Origin: an uncultured Pelagibacteraceae bacterium
GTDB taxonomy: Bacteria; Pseudomonadota; Alphaproteobacteria; Pelagibacterales; Pelagibacteraceae
Length of the DNA stretch: 64,000 bases
Direction: 5' to 3'
Assembly (NCBI GenBank): GCA_902560075.1
Contig: CACEKE010000005.1
Span: 19,918-83,917 of the forward strand
The first letter of the stretch is position 1. Each line of letters begins with the position of its first letter. Positions 20,796 to 29,878 of this stretch are shown here, in pieces. The notes under the pieces were generated by a model, which saw only the letters and a program-made list of their open reading frames with translations, was not told the origin of the DNA and ran no database searches. A program made the position numbers and the translations under genes.

Positions 20796-21890
20796 ATGAA
20801 ATTAACGAAATTTAAAAAACTAAAGTTTCAGTCATACAAGCCTGGAAAACACGAAATACCTAATTTAAATAATACCAAAAAAATAATTAAACTATCAGCA
20901 AATGAATCTGCATTAGGAGCAAGTTCAAAAGTTAAAGCAATTTTGAGAAATAATGTTAGTACCTCTAAATATCCAGACTACACATCTAAACTATTAAGAA
21001 AACAAATTTCTTCTAAATTTAATTGTGACATTAATAAAGTAATCTGTGGATCTGGTTCAGATGAGATTATTCAAATGCTGTGTCAGTTATTTCTAAGTAA
21101 AGGTGACCAGGTTATAGTACCTCAATTTAGTTTTTTGATGTATAGAATTTATGCATCTATTTCAGGAGCAAAAGTAATTTATTCTAAAGAGAAAAATTTT
21201 ACGATTTCTATTGATAATATAATTAAAAATGTAAACAAAAAAACTAAAATTGTCTTTTTAGCAAATCCTAACAATCCCACTGGTACCTATCTTTATAAAA
21301 AAGATTTAATCAATTTAAGAAAAAGATTAAGAAAAGATATTTTATTAGTAATTGATGATGCATATTATGAATATATGAAAGATAAGAACTATGCTTCCGG
21401 ACTGGAAATATTTAAAAATCACAAAAATGTATTTATATTGAGAACATTTTCAAAAATTTATGGATTAGCGGCTTTAAGAATTGGCTGGGGTTATGGTGGT
21501 AAAAATATTGTTAATGCTTTAAATTCAATTAAACCACCATTTAATGTTAATGAAGTTGCACAATTATGTGCAATTGAGGCACTAAAAGACAATAAATTTA
21601 TTAAAAAGTCAGTTAAACATAATTTATTGTGGAGTAAAAAAATCAAAAAATCGCTAGAGCAATTTAATATTTATTCAAATAAAATTAGCGCAAACTTTCT
21701 ACTACTAAATTTTAATAGTTGTAAATTATCTGCGAACAAAATTGAAAAAAAATTAGAAAAAAAAGGTATTATTCTAAGAGAAATGAAAACCTATGGGATC
21801 GACAATCATCTGAGATTAACAATTGGCAATATTGCTGAAAATAAATTATTTCTTAAAGAGGTTAAAAATATATTTAAAAATGTTCAATAA
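20796..21890 (+). CDS. hisC: Histidinol-phosphate aminotransferase
   Basis: PLP aminotransferase of fold type I (HisC family), making histidinol phosphate; in alphaproteobacteria the copy beside tyrA often also transaminates aromatic keto acids. 364 aa. Motifs: KLSANESALGAS near the N-terminus, GSGSDEIIQ, LANPNNPTGTY, DDAYYEY, the PLP-Lys region RTFSKIYGLAALRIGWG, and the C-terminal LRLTIGN. The neighbour tyrA overlaps its end by 11 bases, so a role in tyrosine/phenylalanine synthesis alongside histidine synthesis is plausible. Confidence 0.93.
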   Translation: MKLTKFKKLKFQSYKPGKHEIPNLNNTKKIIKLSANESALGASSKVKAILRNNVSTSKYPDYTSKLLRKQISSKFNCDINKVICGSGSDEIIQMLCQLFLSKGDQVIVPQFSFLMYRIYASISGAKVIYSKEKNFTISIDNIIKNVNKKTKIVFLANPNNPTGTYLYKKDLINLRKRLRKDILLVIDDAYYEYMKDKNYASGLEIFKNHKNVFILRTFSKIYGLAALRIGWGYGGKNIVNALNSIKPPFNVNEVAQLCAIEALKDNKFIKKSVKHNLLWSKKIKKSLEQFNIYSNKISANFLLLNFNSCKLSANKIEKKLEKKGIILREMKTYGIDNHLRLTIGNIAENKLFLKEVKNIFKNVQ

Positions 21891-22761
21891 TGTTTTAATT
21901 GTTGGTTGTGGCTTAATTGGTTCTTCAATCTTAAAAAGTTCAATAAAAAATAAAATTTCGAAAAATATCTATGTTTACGAAAAATTAAAAAAAAATATAA
22001 AAATCATAAGAAAAATAAATAAAAGAATTAAATTCATCCCTAACTTAAACAAAGATCTAGAAATGATGAATTTCATAATAATTTGTGCCCCCATGAGTGA
22101 ATATAAATTTATCTTTCCAAAAATAAATAAATTTATGTCAGAAGACTCAGTTATAACAGAGGTGGGATCTACTAAACGAAATTTGATTAAATTTACAAAA
22201 AATAAAAACTTAGTTTTAAGTCATCCTATCGCAGGATCTGAGGTTAGTGGACCAAAGTTTGGAAGTAAAGATTTATTTAATAATAAATGGTGTATCTTAA
22301 TTAACAAAGGTAAAAAGAGCAAAATTAATACTGTAAAAAAATTTTGGAAAAAACTAGGTTCTAAGGTAATTTTGATGAATGCTAAAGAGCACGATAAAAT
22401 TTTTGCTATTACAAGTCATCTTCCACATTTAATAGCTTATAACTTAATAAAAACAGCTCAAGATTATCAAAAGGTTGAAAAAAAAAATATAATCAAATAT
22501 AGCGCCGGTGGATTAAGAGATTTTTCAAGAACAGCTGCATCCAACGAAATTATGTGGAGAGATATATTTTTTAGTAATAAAGATAATATGATTAATTCAA
22601 TTAATAAATTTATTAAAAACCTTAATTTAATAAAAAAAAAAATTAAAGCCAACAAAGATAAAGAGCTTAAAAAAATTTTGACGAATTCAAAAAAAGTCCG
22701 AAAGCAAATTATTGACTGGAAACAAGATGTTTCAAAACCAGATTTTGGAAGAGAAATTTAG
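21880..22761 (+). CDS. tyrA: Prephenate/arogenate dehydrogenase
   Basis: NAD(P)-dependent oxidative decarboxylation of prephenate or arogenate toward tyrosine. The ATG at 21880 is chosen (293 aa) because it begins MFNNVLIVGCGLIGSS, a Rossmann GxGxxG; an ATG at 21823 in the same frame would only add residues translated from within hisC. Other motifs: VTEVGSTKR-like TEVGSTKRN, SHPIAGSEVSGP, ITSHLPHLIAY and AGGLRDFSRTA. Its last four bases overlap the convergent NlpC/P60 gene. Substrate preference cannot be settled by eye. Confidence 0.93.
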   Translation: MFNNVLIVGCGLIGSSILKSSIKNKISKNIYVYEKLKKNIKIIRKINKRIKFIPNLNKDLEMMNFIIICAPMSEYKFIFPKINKFMSEDSVITEVGSTKRNLIKFTKNKNLVLSHPIAGSEVSGPKFGSKDLFNNKWCILINKGKKSKINTVKKFWKKLGSKVILMNAKEHDKIFAITSHLPHLIAYNLIKTAQDYQKVEKKNIIKYSAGGLRDFSRTAASNEIMWRDIFFSNKDNMINSINKFIKNLNLIKKKIKANKDKELKKILTNSKKVRKQIIDWKQDVSKPDFGREI

Positions 22762-23507
22762 ATTTTATATATTTTTTTTACTTTTAGATTAGCAGTTTGC
22801 TGAATTATATTTATTGTATTTTTGATTGGCATTATTAAAACTTTTTTTCTGGGCCCATAAGCGTGTATTAGCATTCTATTATTTAGACAAACTGCAACAT
22901 GTCCATTCCAAAAAATTATATCCCCTTTCGAATACGATTTTTTAATTTTATAACCCTTTTTAATTTTAATTTGGTCAATCGTATCTCTTGGAAAAAATTT
23001 CCGATTAAATTTATAATACATTTGAATTAAAGCGGAACAATCTATACCCATGTAAGATTTTCCTCCCCATTTATAAGGACAATTTAAGAATAGTTTAAAA
23101 ATTCTACTATAATCATTCATTTTTCTATCTATTGGTAAAACTTCTTTTCTTTTTATCCATTTATTGTTTTCAAACATAATCAGATTTTTTTTTGACTTTA
23201 AAATTTCTATTTCACTCAAAAAAGGAAGGAAGGTATTAGATGGTTTAGTTTTTCCTTTTTTTTGTAAATAGATCCTTGATTTCAGACATACTACTTTATG
23301 AGTTGGTTTATAGTTTGATATGAAATTGTTAAATTTTATGTAACCAATATATCTGTCATAAAAATTTTTAATTTTTATATAATTTGTACTCCTTGATATG
23401 ATTTGAAACTTTTCACCGTAAATTAATTGACTACTAACCTTAGAAGATTTCTTTGGCTCTAAAAAAACATTTAAAACTGGCTTTGTGCAAAAAAAATTAT
23501 TTTCCAC
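22758..23507 (-). CDS. NlpC/P60 family peptidase with SH3-like domains
   Basis: Probable gamma-D-glutamyl-diaminopimelate endopeptidase acting on peptidoglycan stem peptides. 249 aa: two SH3-like segments (about 10-60 and 68-125), then an NlpC/P60 domain with catalytic Cys157 in YKWGGKSYMGIDCSALIQ and His in NGHVAVCLNN; a second His lies in MLIHAYGP. No signal peptide or membrane segment is visible, so it may work in the cytoplasm on imported peptides, like YkfC-type enzymes. It overlaps the end of the upstream AmpG-type permease by 11 bases, which supports that reading. Alternatively it is exported by an unrecognised route. Confidence 0.85.
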   Translation of the reverse strand: MENNFFCTKPVLNVFLEPKKSSKVSSQLIYGEKFQIISRSTNYIKIKNFYDRYIGYIKFNNFISNYKPTHKVVCLKSRIYLQKKGKTKPSNTFLPFLSEIEILKSKKNLIMFENNKWIKRKEVLPIDRKMNDYSRIFKLFLNCPYKWGGKSYMGIDCSALIQMYYKFNRKFFPRDTIDQIKIKKGYKIKKSYSKGDIIFWNGHVAVCLNNRMLIHAYGPRKKVLIMPIKNTINIIQQTANLKVKKIYKI

Positions 23508-24870
23508 TTATTACAATTTTATCTTTAATAAACCACAAACATATTAATGAAGGAATTACCATCAAAGTAGTGATTATAAAAAAAGTACCCCAATCACCAT
23601 TTAACCAATCAACTAAAGCTCCAGAGGAGGATGCAAGTGTAGTCCTTCCAGCTGTACCAATCGAAGCAAGTAGTGCGTATTGAGTTGCAGTATATGTTCT
23701 GTCTACAAGCAAAGATATAAAGGCAACAAAAGCTACAGTTGCAAATGCAGCCGAGATATCATCAGCTATGACTGCAAAAGCAAATAGCCATTCAGATTTA
23801 CCTGACCAAGCAAGTAAAGCAAATAAAAGATTTGTTGCGGCCATAAAACCTCCAGCAACAAACATTGTTTTGATTGTTCCTGATCTCATAGCAAACACCC
23901 CACCAATTAAAGTAAAAATCACAGTCGTTATCCAACCCAATGTTTTAGAATAAATTGCAATTTCTCCTTTAGAGAAACCAATTTCCTTATAAAATACAAT
24001 GGACATCCTACCAAGAAATGCTTCCCCAATTTTGAATAAAAATACAAAACCTAGTATCCAAATAGCAATTGTAAATCCATTTTTTTTGAAAAAGCTAATT
24101 ATTGGATTTCCGATAGTTCCTGATATGTATGCAACAAATCTACTTAATTTATTTGATGATCCAAGTTTTTCCTCAATTAGTTTATCATTTTCCGATTGTT
24201 TTATTTGTCTTAAATTATTACTTGGTTCGTGAACAAACATTAAAGCTATGTTCATCAAAATAACTATTCCGCCCAAAACTAAAAAAGTCGATTGCCAATA
24301 ATCCTCAATACCAACATTTTCAAAAAACTCTGCTGTAAATAAAGCAATCACTCCACCAAGCTTATATCCTGTCCACCATCCTACAACAGCCACTGCAGCA
24401 CCTGCTGCCATTGATTTTCCTTCATTAGCATTAATTTGCTCAATTCTTAAAGCATCAACCGTTATATCTTGGGTTGCAGATGCAGTTGCAATAATCAATC
24501 CAACTCCAATAAGAAGAGCTAAATTTTGTGTGGGATTTATCATACTCCAAATTAATAAACTTAACAAAATAGTTAATTGCATTAAAACTATCCACCCTCG
24601 TCTATGACCAATTTTTTTTGATAAATAAGGTATTTGTATTCTATCTACTAAAGGAGCCCATAAATAATTAAACGCGTAAACACCAAATATCAAACCTGCC
24701 CATCCAATAGTTGATCTACTCAACCCCTCCTCTTTGAGCCATAAACTCAAACTGCTAGCAATCAAAACCCATGGAAAACCACTTATTGCTCCTAATAAAA
24801 GAATTCTTAACATTCTAATATCTCTATAAACTAGTATTGATTCAGACCAGGATTGTTTTTTTTCAATCAT
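23497..24870 (-). CDS. ampG: AmpG-type MFS permease (muropeptide importer candidate)
   Basis: Major facilitator of the AmpG family, which imports anhydromuropeptides for cell-wall recycling. The ATG at 24870 is preferred (457 aa) over a TTG at 24885: it shares one base with the trkH stop (TAATG) and has GGAG ten bases upstream. Twelve or so hydrophobic segments; family motifs LSLWLKEEGLSRSTIGWAGL-like start, APLVDR, GHRRGWI, ATASATQDITVDALR and TYTATQYALLAS. The downstream overlapping NlpC/P60 peptidase supports a peptidoglycan role. Other AmpG-family members have unrelated substrates, so the substrate is inferred. Confidence 0.82.
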   Translation of the reverse strand: MIEKKQSWSESILVYRDIRMLRILLLGAISGFPWVLIASSLSLWLKEEGLSRSTIGWAGLIFGVYAFNYLWAPLVDRIQIPYLSKKIGHRRGWIVLMQLTILLSLLIWSMINPTQNLALLIGVGLIIATASATQDITVDALRIEQINANEGKSMAAGAAVAVVGWWTGYKLGGVIALFTAEFFENVGIEDYWQSTFLVLGGIVILMNIALMFVHEPSNNLRQIKQSENDKLIEEKLGSSNKLSRFVAYISGTIGNPIISFFKKNGFTIAIWILGFVFLFKIGEAFLGRMSIVFYKEIGFSKGEIAIYSKTLGWITTVIFTLIGGVFAMRSGTIKTMFVAGGFMAATNLLFALLAWSGKSEWLFAFAVIADDISAAFATVAFVAFISLLVDRTYTATQYALLASIGTAGRTTLASSSGALVDWLNGDWGTFFIITTLMVIPSLICLWFIKDKIVISGK

Positions 24871-26318
24871 TAAAATTTTCTCCAAAACGACGGGATAAAT
24901 AAAACTAAAATTGCAAAAAGTTCAAGTCTACCTAGTATCATTGCAAAACTTAAAATCCATTTTGAATTATTAGAAATTTCCGCAAAATTTCCATTAGGAC
25001 CAATGGTATCTCCTAGTCCAGGACCAACATTAGATATTGCTGTAGCAGCAGCTGATAACGCTGATACAAGATCAAGACCATTAATTGTTAATAAAGAGGT
25101 AACTATAAAAAAAATTATAAAGTATAAATATATAAACGAGATTACCGATGACATAAATTTTTCATCAATATTTTGTTTTTCATATTTCATATTAAATACT
25201 CCGTGAGGATATATTATTTTCTTTATCTGATTAGAAAAAAACTGATATAATATTTGAACTCTAAATATTTTTATTCCACATGTCGTAGATCCTGCACATC
25301 CTCCAATAAACATGAGGATCAGAAAGAAAAATAGTGGGAAATTACCCCAACCACTGTAGTTTTCAGTGACATATCCGGTTCCAGTTAAAACAGATACAAC
25401 ATTAAATGAAACTGAAAGAAAATCTATTTCATAAAAATTTTTGTTAACTATTGAAAGATAAATAAACAAGAAAAATATGGAAAATATAACAATCTTAAAA
25501 AATAATTTAATTTGGCTATCTGATATAAATATTTTTTTATCTCCATTTAAAAACTTTAAGTAAACAATAAAAGGAATACTGCCTGATAAAATAAAAATTA
25601 TGGAAGTGATTTCTATATATGAATTATTAAAATATCCAATTGACTCGTTATAATTAGAAAAACCTCCTGTTGCTATTGTAGTCATTGCATGAGTAAAACT
25701 ATCAAAAAAATTCATTCCACAAATTTTGTATAAAATTGAACACAAAAAAGTAAGTGATAAATAAATTAAAATTAATCTAAGAGATATCTCCTTTGTTTTT
25801 GGTAGAACTTTCTCAGTTTTATCATTTGTTGATATTTTAAATAATTGCATACCACCTACATTCATTATTGGCATTAGTGTTATTGCCATGACAATAATTC
25901 CAATTCCACCTAACCATTGTAACATTGACCGCCATAGCAAGATACTTTTTGGTGCATCATTCAGGTTAGAAATTATTGTTGAACCCGTAGTAGTAATTCC
26001 AGACATACTCTCAAAAAAAGCATCAGTTAGAGACAAATTTATTTCAGAAAAAATAAATGGCAATGACCCAAATATTGCAATACTTAACCATGAAAGAGAT
26101 GTAAGCAAAAAAGCTTGGTGTAAGTTTATTTTTTTGTCATGGTCTAAATTTGAGAGATAAAATAACATTCCGAATATTATTGTAGCTAAACCTGATACAA
26201 TAAAACCTGAGTCTGATTCACTGTATACTAATTGTATTAACACTGGGATTATCATTGATAAACCTAGAATAATTTGCAGCAAGCCTAGAGTAAAAAAAAC
26301 TGTTTTGTAATTGGACAT
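24870..26318 (-). CDS. trkH: Trk-type potassium uptake protein TrkH
   Basis: Membrane subunit of a Trk/Ktr K+ uptake system. 482 aa with about ten transmembrane segments and four P-loop-like filter repeats; recognisable ones are SGITTTGSTII, TIATGGFSNYN, LTGTGYVT and ISNVGPGLGDTIGP. GGCAGSTTCGIKIFR is a typical TrkH loop. The NAD-binding TrkA partner is not in this window. First gene of trkH-ampG-nlpC on the minus strand, with a divergent lysK upstream. Confidence 0.94.
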   Translation of the reverse strand: MSNYKTVFFTLGLLQIILGLSMIIPVLIQLVYSESDSGFIVSGLATIIFGMLFYLSNLDHDKKINLHQAFLLTSLSWLSIAIFGSLPFIFSEINLSLTDAFFESMSGITTTGSTIISNLNDAPKSILLWRSMLQWLGGIGIIVMAITLMPIMNVGGMQLFKISTNDKTEKVLPKTKEISLRLILIYLSLTFLCSILYKICGMNFFDSFTHAMTTIATGGFSNYNESIGYFNNSYIEITSIIFILSGSIPFIVYLKFLNGDKKIFISDSQIKLFFKIVIFSIFFLFIYLSIVNKNFYEIDFLSVSFNVVSVLTGTGYVTENYSGWGNFPLFFFLILMFIGGCAGSTTCGIKIFRVQILYQFFSNQIKKIIYPHGVFNMKYEKQNIDEKFMSSVISFIYLYFIIFFIVTSLLTINGLDLVSALSAAATAISNVGPGLGDTIGPNGNFAEISNNSKWILSFAMILGRLELFAILVLFIPSFWRKF

Positions 26319-26349
26319 TTTGAATGAACATTATTTTATGGTAAATAAA

Positions 26350-26377
26350 TTTCAACTCTATTAGAAAAAAATATAAT
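26350..26377 (+). promoter_or_regulatory. Putative promoter of the lysK-pyrD operon
   Basis: TTTCAA (26350-26355) and a perfect TATAAT (26372-26377) are separated by 16 bases in the 88-base divergent spacer between trkH and lysK. The GTG start of lysK lies 30 bases downstream. Confidence 0.5.
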
Positions 26378-26406
26378 AGTATTTATGGGGAAAATTTAGG
26401 TTAATT

Positions 26407-27975
26407 GTGCTAGACAAAGAAAACATCGAAAAAACAAACGCCTGGCCTTTCGTTGAGGCTAAAAAAATTTTAAGAGAAAGAAAAAAAAATATAGACAAAA
26501 AAGGTAAGATTATTTTGCAAACAGGCTATGGACCAAGTGGTTTACCGCATATAGGGACTTTTGGTGAGGTAGCTAGAACTTCTATGGTGGTAAATGCTCT
26601 AAATCACTTAACAAATCTCCCCAAAGAAATTATTACTTTTTCAGACGACATGGATGGTTTAAGAAAAATTCCAGATAATGTTCCGAATAAAGATATGTTA
26701 AATAAAAATCTAAATAAGCCCCTAACCAAAGTTCCGGATCCGTTCGGAAAATTTAATAGTTTTGGAGAGCATAATAATGAAATGTTAAAAAATTTTTTAA
26801 ATAATTTTAAATTTAGCTATACCTTTCAAAGTTCAACAGAACTTTACAAAAAGGGTTTTTTCAATGAAACACTAATACTAATTTTAAATAATTTTAATGA
26901 AATTATGAATATCATTATTCCAACATTAGGAAAGGAAAGGCAAAAAACATACTCACCATTTTTACCTATATGTCCCAATACTGAAAAAGTACTAGAGATA
27001 CCTGTTAAAGAAATTAAGAATAAAGAAAACAAAATTATATTTGATAATAATGGTAAAGATTTAGAGGCTAGTATTTTAGATGGTAATTGCAAACTACAAT
27101 GGAAAGTTGATTGGGCAATGAGATGGTATGCATTAGATGTAGACTTTGAGATGTATGGAAAAGACCTTATTGAAAGTGCTATCCTATCAACAAAAATAAT
27201 TAAAGTTCTAGGAAAAAATAATCCATCTGGATTTGCCTATGAGTTATTTTTAGATGAAAAAGGCGAAAAGATATCTAAATCTAAAGGAAATGGAATCACA
27301 ATTGATCAATGGCTTAAATACGCATCTCCGGAGAGCTTATCTCTTTTTATGTATCAAAACCCTAAGAGAGCAAAGAAACTTTATGATGAAGTTGTTTCAA
27401 AAGCTGTAGACGAATACTTAAATTTTATAGATAAAAGTAAGACGCAAGATGAATTACAGCTATTGTTAAATCCTGCATGGCATGTTCATAATGGCAAGGT
27501 TCCAAAAGAGGATATTATTATGAGTTTTTCAATGCTACTTAATTTAGTTGAGACAAGTAACGCGACGTCTAAAGAAATACTTTGGAAATTTGTTAAAAAA
27601 TATAAAACTAACATAAATGAAAAAAATTTTCCAATTTTCGATCAATTAATTGGTTATGCAATTAAATATTTTGATGAAGTTATTAAGAAAACAAAAAAAT
27701 ATATAAAACCAAATAGTGAGGAGAGAAAAGCACTTAATCAACTAGTAAAAAAACTTGAGAATTGTAATAATAAAATGACACCTGAGGAAATACAGACTGA
27801 AATATACACAGTTGGAAAAGAAAACGGATACAAAGATAAACTCAGAGATTGGTTTAAATTAATTTATCAGGTAACTTTTGGAGATGAAAATGGGCCAAGA
27901 ATGGGTTTTTTTATAAGCTTTTTTGGTTTAAGTGAGACAATTGAATTAATTAAAAATAAATTAAATAATGTTTGA
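26407..27975 (+). CDS. lysK: Class I lysyl-tRNA synthetase
   Basis: Charges tRNA-Lys. It belongs to the class I (archaeal/alphaproteobacterial) LysRS, not the class II enzyme common in bacteria. 522 aa. HIGH-type motif GPSGLPHIGTFGE, KMSKS-type motif GEKISKSKGNG, and the alpha-helix-cage C-terminal half. It starts with GTG at 26407; no ATG is suitably placed before the conserved N-terminus WPFVEAKKIL. It overlaps pyrD by eight bases. No class II LysRS is seen in the window. Confidence 0.95.
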   Translation: MLDKENIEKTNAWPFVEAKKILRERKKNIDKKGKIILQTGYGPSGLPHIGTFGEVARTSMVVNALNHLTNLPKEIITFSDDMDGLRKIPDNVPNKDMLNKNLNKPLTKVPDPFGKFNSFGEHNNEMLKNFLNNFKFSYTFQSSTELYKKGFFNETLILILNNFNEIMNIIIPTLGKERQKTYSPFLPICPNTEKVLEIPVKEIKNKENKIIFDNNGKDLEASILDGNCKLQWKVDWAMRWYALDVDFEMYGKDLIESAILSTKIIKVLGKNNPSGFAYELFLDEKGEKISKSKGNGITIDQWLKYASPESLSLFMYQNPKRAKKLYDEVVSKAVDEYLNFIDKSKTQDELQLLLNPAWHVHNGKVPKEDIIMSFSMLLNLVETSNATSKEILWKFVKKYKTNINEKNFPIFDQLIGYAIKYFDEVIKKTKKYIKPNSEERKALNQLVKKLENCNNKMTPEEIQTEIYTVGKENGYKDKLRDWFKLIYQVTFGDENGPRMGFFISFFGLSETIELIKNKLNNV

Positions 27976-29020
27976 TATTTTAAGACCTTTTCTTTTTAAA
28001 ATTAATCCTGAAACTGCACATTCTTTAGCAATAAATGCTTTAAAATTTGGGAACATTGCCTCTATCAAAATAAATAAATCTCCAAGAATAGAAACGTCAA
28101 TATTTAATGAAAAAATACATTCTCCAATAGGTGTTGCAGCTGGTTTTGATAAGAATGCCGAAGTTTATAACTCTTTATTTAATTTAGGATTTGGATTTGT
28201 AGAAGTTGGAACGGTAACACCTAAACCACAATTTGGAAATCCAAGACCAAGAGTATTTAGATTAGAAGAAGACGAGGCTCTAATAAATAGATTAGGTTTT
28301 AACAATCAAGGATGTGAAGAAATTAGTTTGAGAATAAAAAAAAATAAACCTAAGGGTTTATTGGGAATAAACATTGGTCCAAATAAAGATTCAAGTGATA
28401 GAGTCGAAGACTACACTACATGCCTAAAAAAATTTATAGATCTTGCAAGTTATATCACGATTAATATATCTTCTCCTAATACTGAAAATCTTAGAGATTT
28501 TCATAAAACTAGTGAATTAAATAATTTAATCAAATCAATACTTGAAGAAAAAAATAATTCTAATGCAAGCACACCAATAGCAGTTAAAATTTCACCGGAC
28601 TTATCATCAAATCAAGTAGAAAAAATTTCTCAAATATTAATAGATAATAAAATTGAAACTATAATTATCTCTAACTCGACTGATAGAAATAGAGAAGGTT
28701 TGACGAATATGAATAAATTTGAAAAAGGTGGATTATCAGGAAAGCCTATAGAAAAAATCTCTAACAGAGTAATTAATGAATTTTATAATCTCGTAGGAAA
28801 ACAGATTAAGATCATCGGCGTAGGTGGAGTAGACTCTGCAAAAAGTGCGTATGAGAAAATTTTAAGCGGTGCAACACTAGTGCAACTTTACACAGGAATG
28901 GTTTATAGGGGTCCACGTATTGCAGAACAAATTAATAATGGATTAATTAAAATCTTAGAACAAGAAGGCATAAATAATATAAATGATGTGGTTGGATTAA
29001 AAAATCAACTTGACGATTGA
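27968..29020 (+). CDS. pyrD: Dihydroorotate dehydrogenase (quinone), class 2
   Basis: Membrane-associated FMN enzyme oxidising dihydroorotate to orotate with ubiquinone, in pyrimidine synthesis. 350 aa. The N-terminal helix typical of class 2 (FLFKINPETAHSLAINALK) is followed by SPIGVAAGFDKNAE, EVGTVTPKPQFGNPRPR, the catalytic-base Ser region ITINISSPNTENLR, and IGVGGVDSAKSAYEKI near the phosphate site. It overlaps the upstream lysK. The last bases carry a promoter for rpmB. Confidence 0.96.
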   Translation: MFDILRPFLFKINPETAHSLAINALKFGNIASIKINKSPRIETSIFNEKIHSPIGVAAGFDKNAEVYNSLFNLGFGFVEVGTVTPKPQFGNPRPRVFRLEEDEALINRLGFNNQGCEEISLRIKKNKPKGLLGINIGPNKDSSDRVEDYTTCLKKFIDLASYITINISSPNTENLRDFHKTSELNNLIKSILEEKNNSNASTPIAVKISPDLSSNQVEKISQILIDNKIETIIISNSTDRNREGLTNMNKFEKGGLSGKPIEKISNRVINEFYNLVGKQIKIIGVGGVDSAKSAYEKILSGATLVQLYTGMVYRGPRIAEQINNGLIKILEQEGINNINDVVGLKNQLDD

Positions 29021-29038
29021 TCCACGAAATTCTATATA
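29010..29038 (+). promoter_or_regulatory. Sigma70 promoter of rpmB inside the pyrD 3' end
   Basis: TTGACG (29010-29015) and TATATA (29033-29038) are separated by 17 bases. The -35 box overlaps the last codons and stop of pyrD. A start 6-8 bases after the -10 box falls at about 29045, only some three bases before the rpmB ATG at 29048, so the mRNA should be leaderless or nearly so. Confidence 0.6.
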
Positions 29039-29047
29039 AGCTTCACT

Positions 29048-29329
29048 ATGTCAAAAAAATGCGAACTTACTGGTAAAATACCTCTTAAGGGTCATAACGT
29101 AAGTCATGCTAACAATAAGACAAAAAGAAAATTTTTACCTAATTTGAAAAAGGTTTATTTCAAAAGTGAAATTTTAAAAAGAAATTTCAGACTAACCGTT
29201 TCGAATGCAGGTGTGAGATCAGTTGATAAAAAAGGTAGTTTTGATGAATTCTTAAAATCTACAAAGACTAAATATTTGTCTTTAAGATTAAAAAAAATGA
29301 AAAAAACAATCCTTAACAAAACTGCTTAG
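29048..29329 (+). CDS. rpmB: 50S ribosomal protein L28
   Basis: Large-subunit protein L28. 93 aa: N-terminal [21 protein letters not shown] and [12 protein letters not shown] match the family; the C-terminal half is the alphaproteobacterial longer form with [13 protein letters not shown]. There is no Shine-Dalgarno, in line with the leaderless prediction. Its TAG shares the G with the GTG of the next gene (TAGTG). Confidence 0.95.
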   Translation: MSKKCELTGKIPLKGHNVSHANNKTKRKFLPNLKKVYFKSEILKRNFRLTVSNAGVRSVDKKGSFDEFLKSTKTKYLSLRLKKMKKTILNKTA

Positions 29330-29877
29330 TGAACAAAATATTCCTTACATTATCAATTTTGATGGGGTTAATTGTTTTAGCTTCAAATTTTCTTGTTCAG
29401 TTCCCTGTAAAAGCATATGGTCTTGAGGAAATACTAACTTATGGTGCCTTTAGTTATCCGATAGCATTTTTAATTACAGATTTAGCAAATAGGTCTTACG
29501 GAAAAATAGCTGCCAGAAAAATTGTTTATATTGGATTTGCTATAGGTATTAGCTTTACTCTTTTATTTTCAACTAATTTTACTGATTTAATATCTTTAAG
29601 GATTGCAATTGGATCAGGAACAGCATTTTTAATTGCCCAATTATTAGACGTACAAATTTTTGATAAATTACGAAAACAGAAATGGTTCATTGCACCATTA
29701 GGATCTTCAATTATAGGTTCAACAGTCGATACTTTTTTATTTTTCTCAATATCATTTTATGGGACTGGTATACCTTGGTTTACACTTTCTCTTGGTGATT
29801 TAGCAGTGAAATTATTTGTTGCCTTAATAATGTTAATTCCTTTTAGATTATTATTATCAACACTTAAACCAGTTTAA
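29329..29877 (+). CDS. yhhQ: Queuosine precursor transporter (VUT/YhhQ family)
   Basis: Integral membrane protein of the VUT family (DUF165), importing preQ0/preQ1 for queuosine in tRNA. 182 aa with about six hydrophobic helices; family features are SNFLVQFPVKAYGLEE, AFSYPIAFLITDLANR and SSIIGSTVDTFLFFSISF. The GTG start overlaps the rpmB TAG, so translation is coupled. Such a carrier allows scavenging of a modified-base precursor in place of de novo synthesis. The exact substrate is inferred from the family. Confidence 0.86.
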   Translation: MNKIFLTLSILMGLIVLASNFLVQFPVKAYGLEEILTYGAFSYPIAFLITDLANRSYGKIAARKIVYIGFAIGISFTLLFSTNFTDLISLRIAIGSGTAFLIAQLLDVQIFDKLRKQKWFIAPLGSSIIGSTVDTFLFFSISFYGTGIPWFTLSLGDLAVKLFVALIMLIPFRLLLSTLKPV

Positions 29878-29878
29878 C

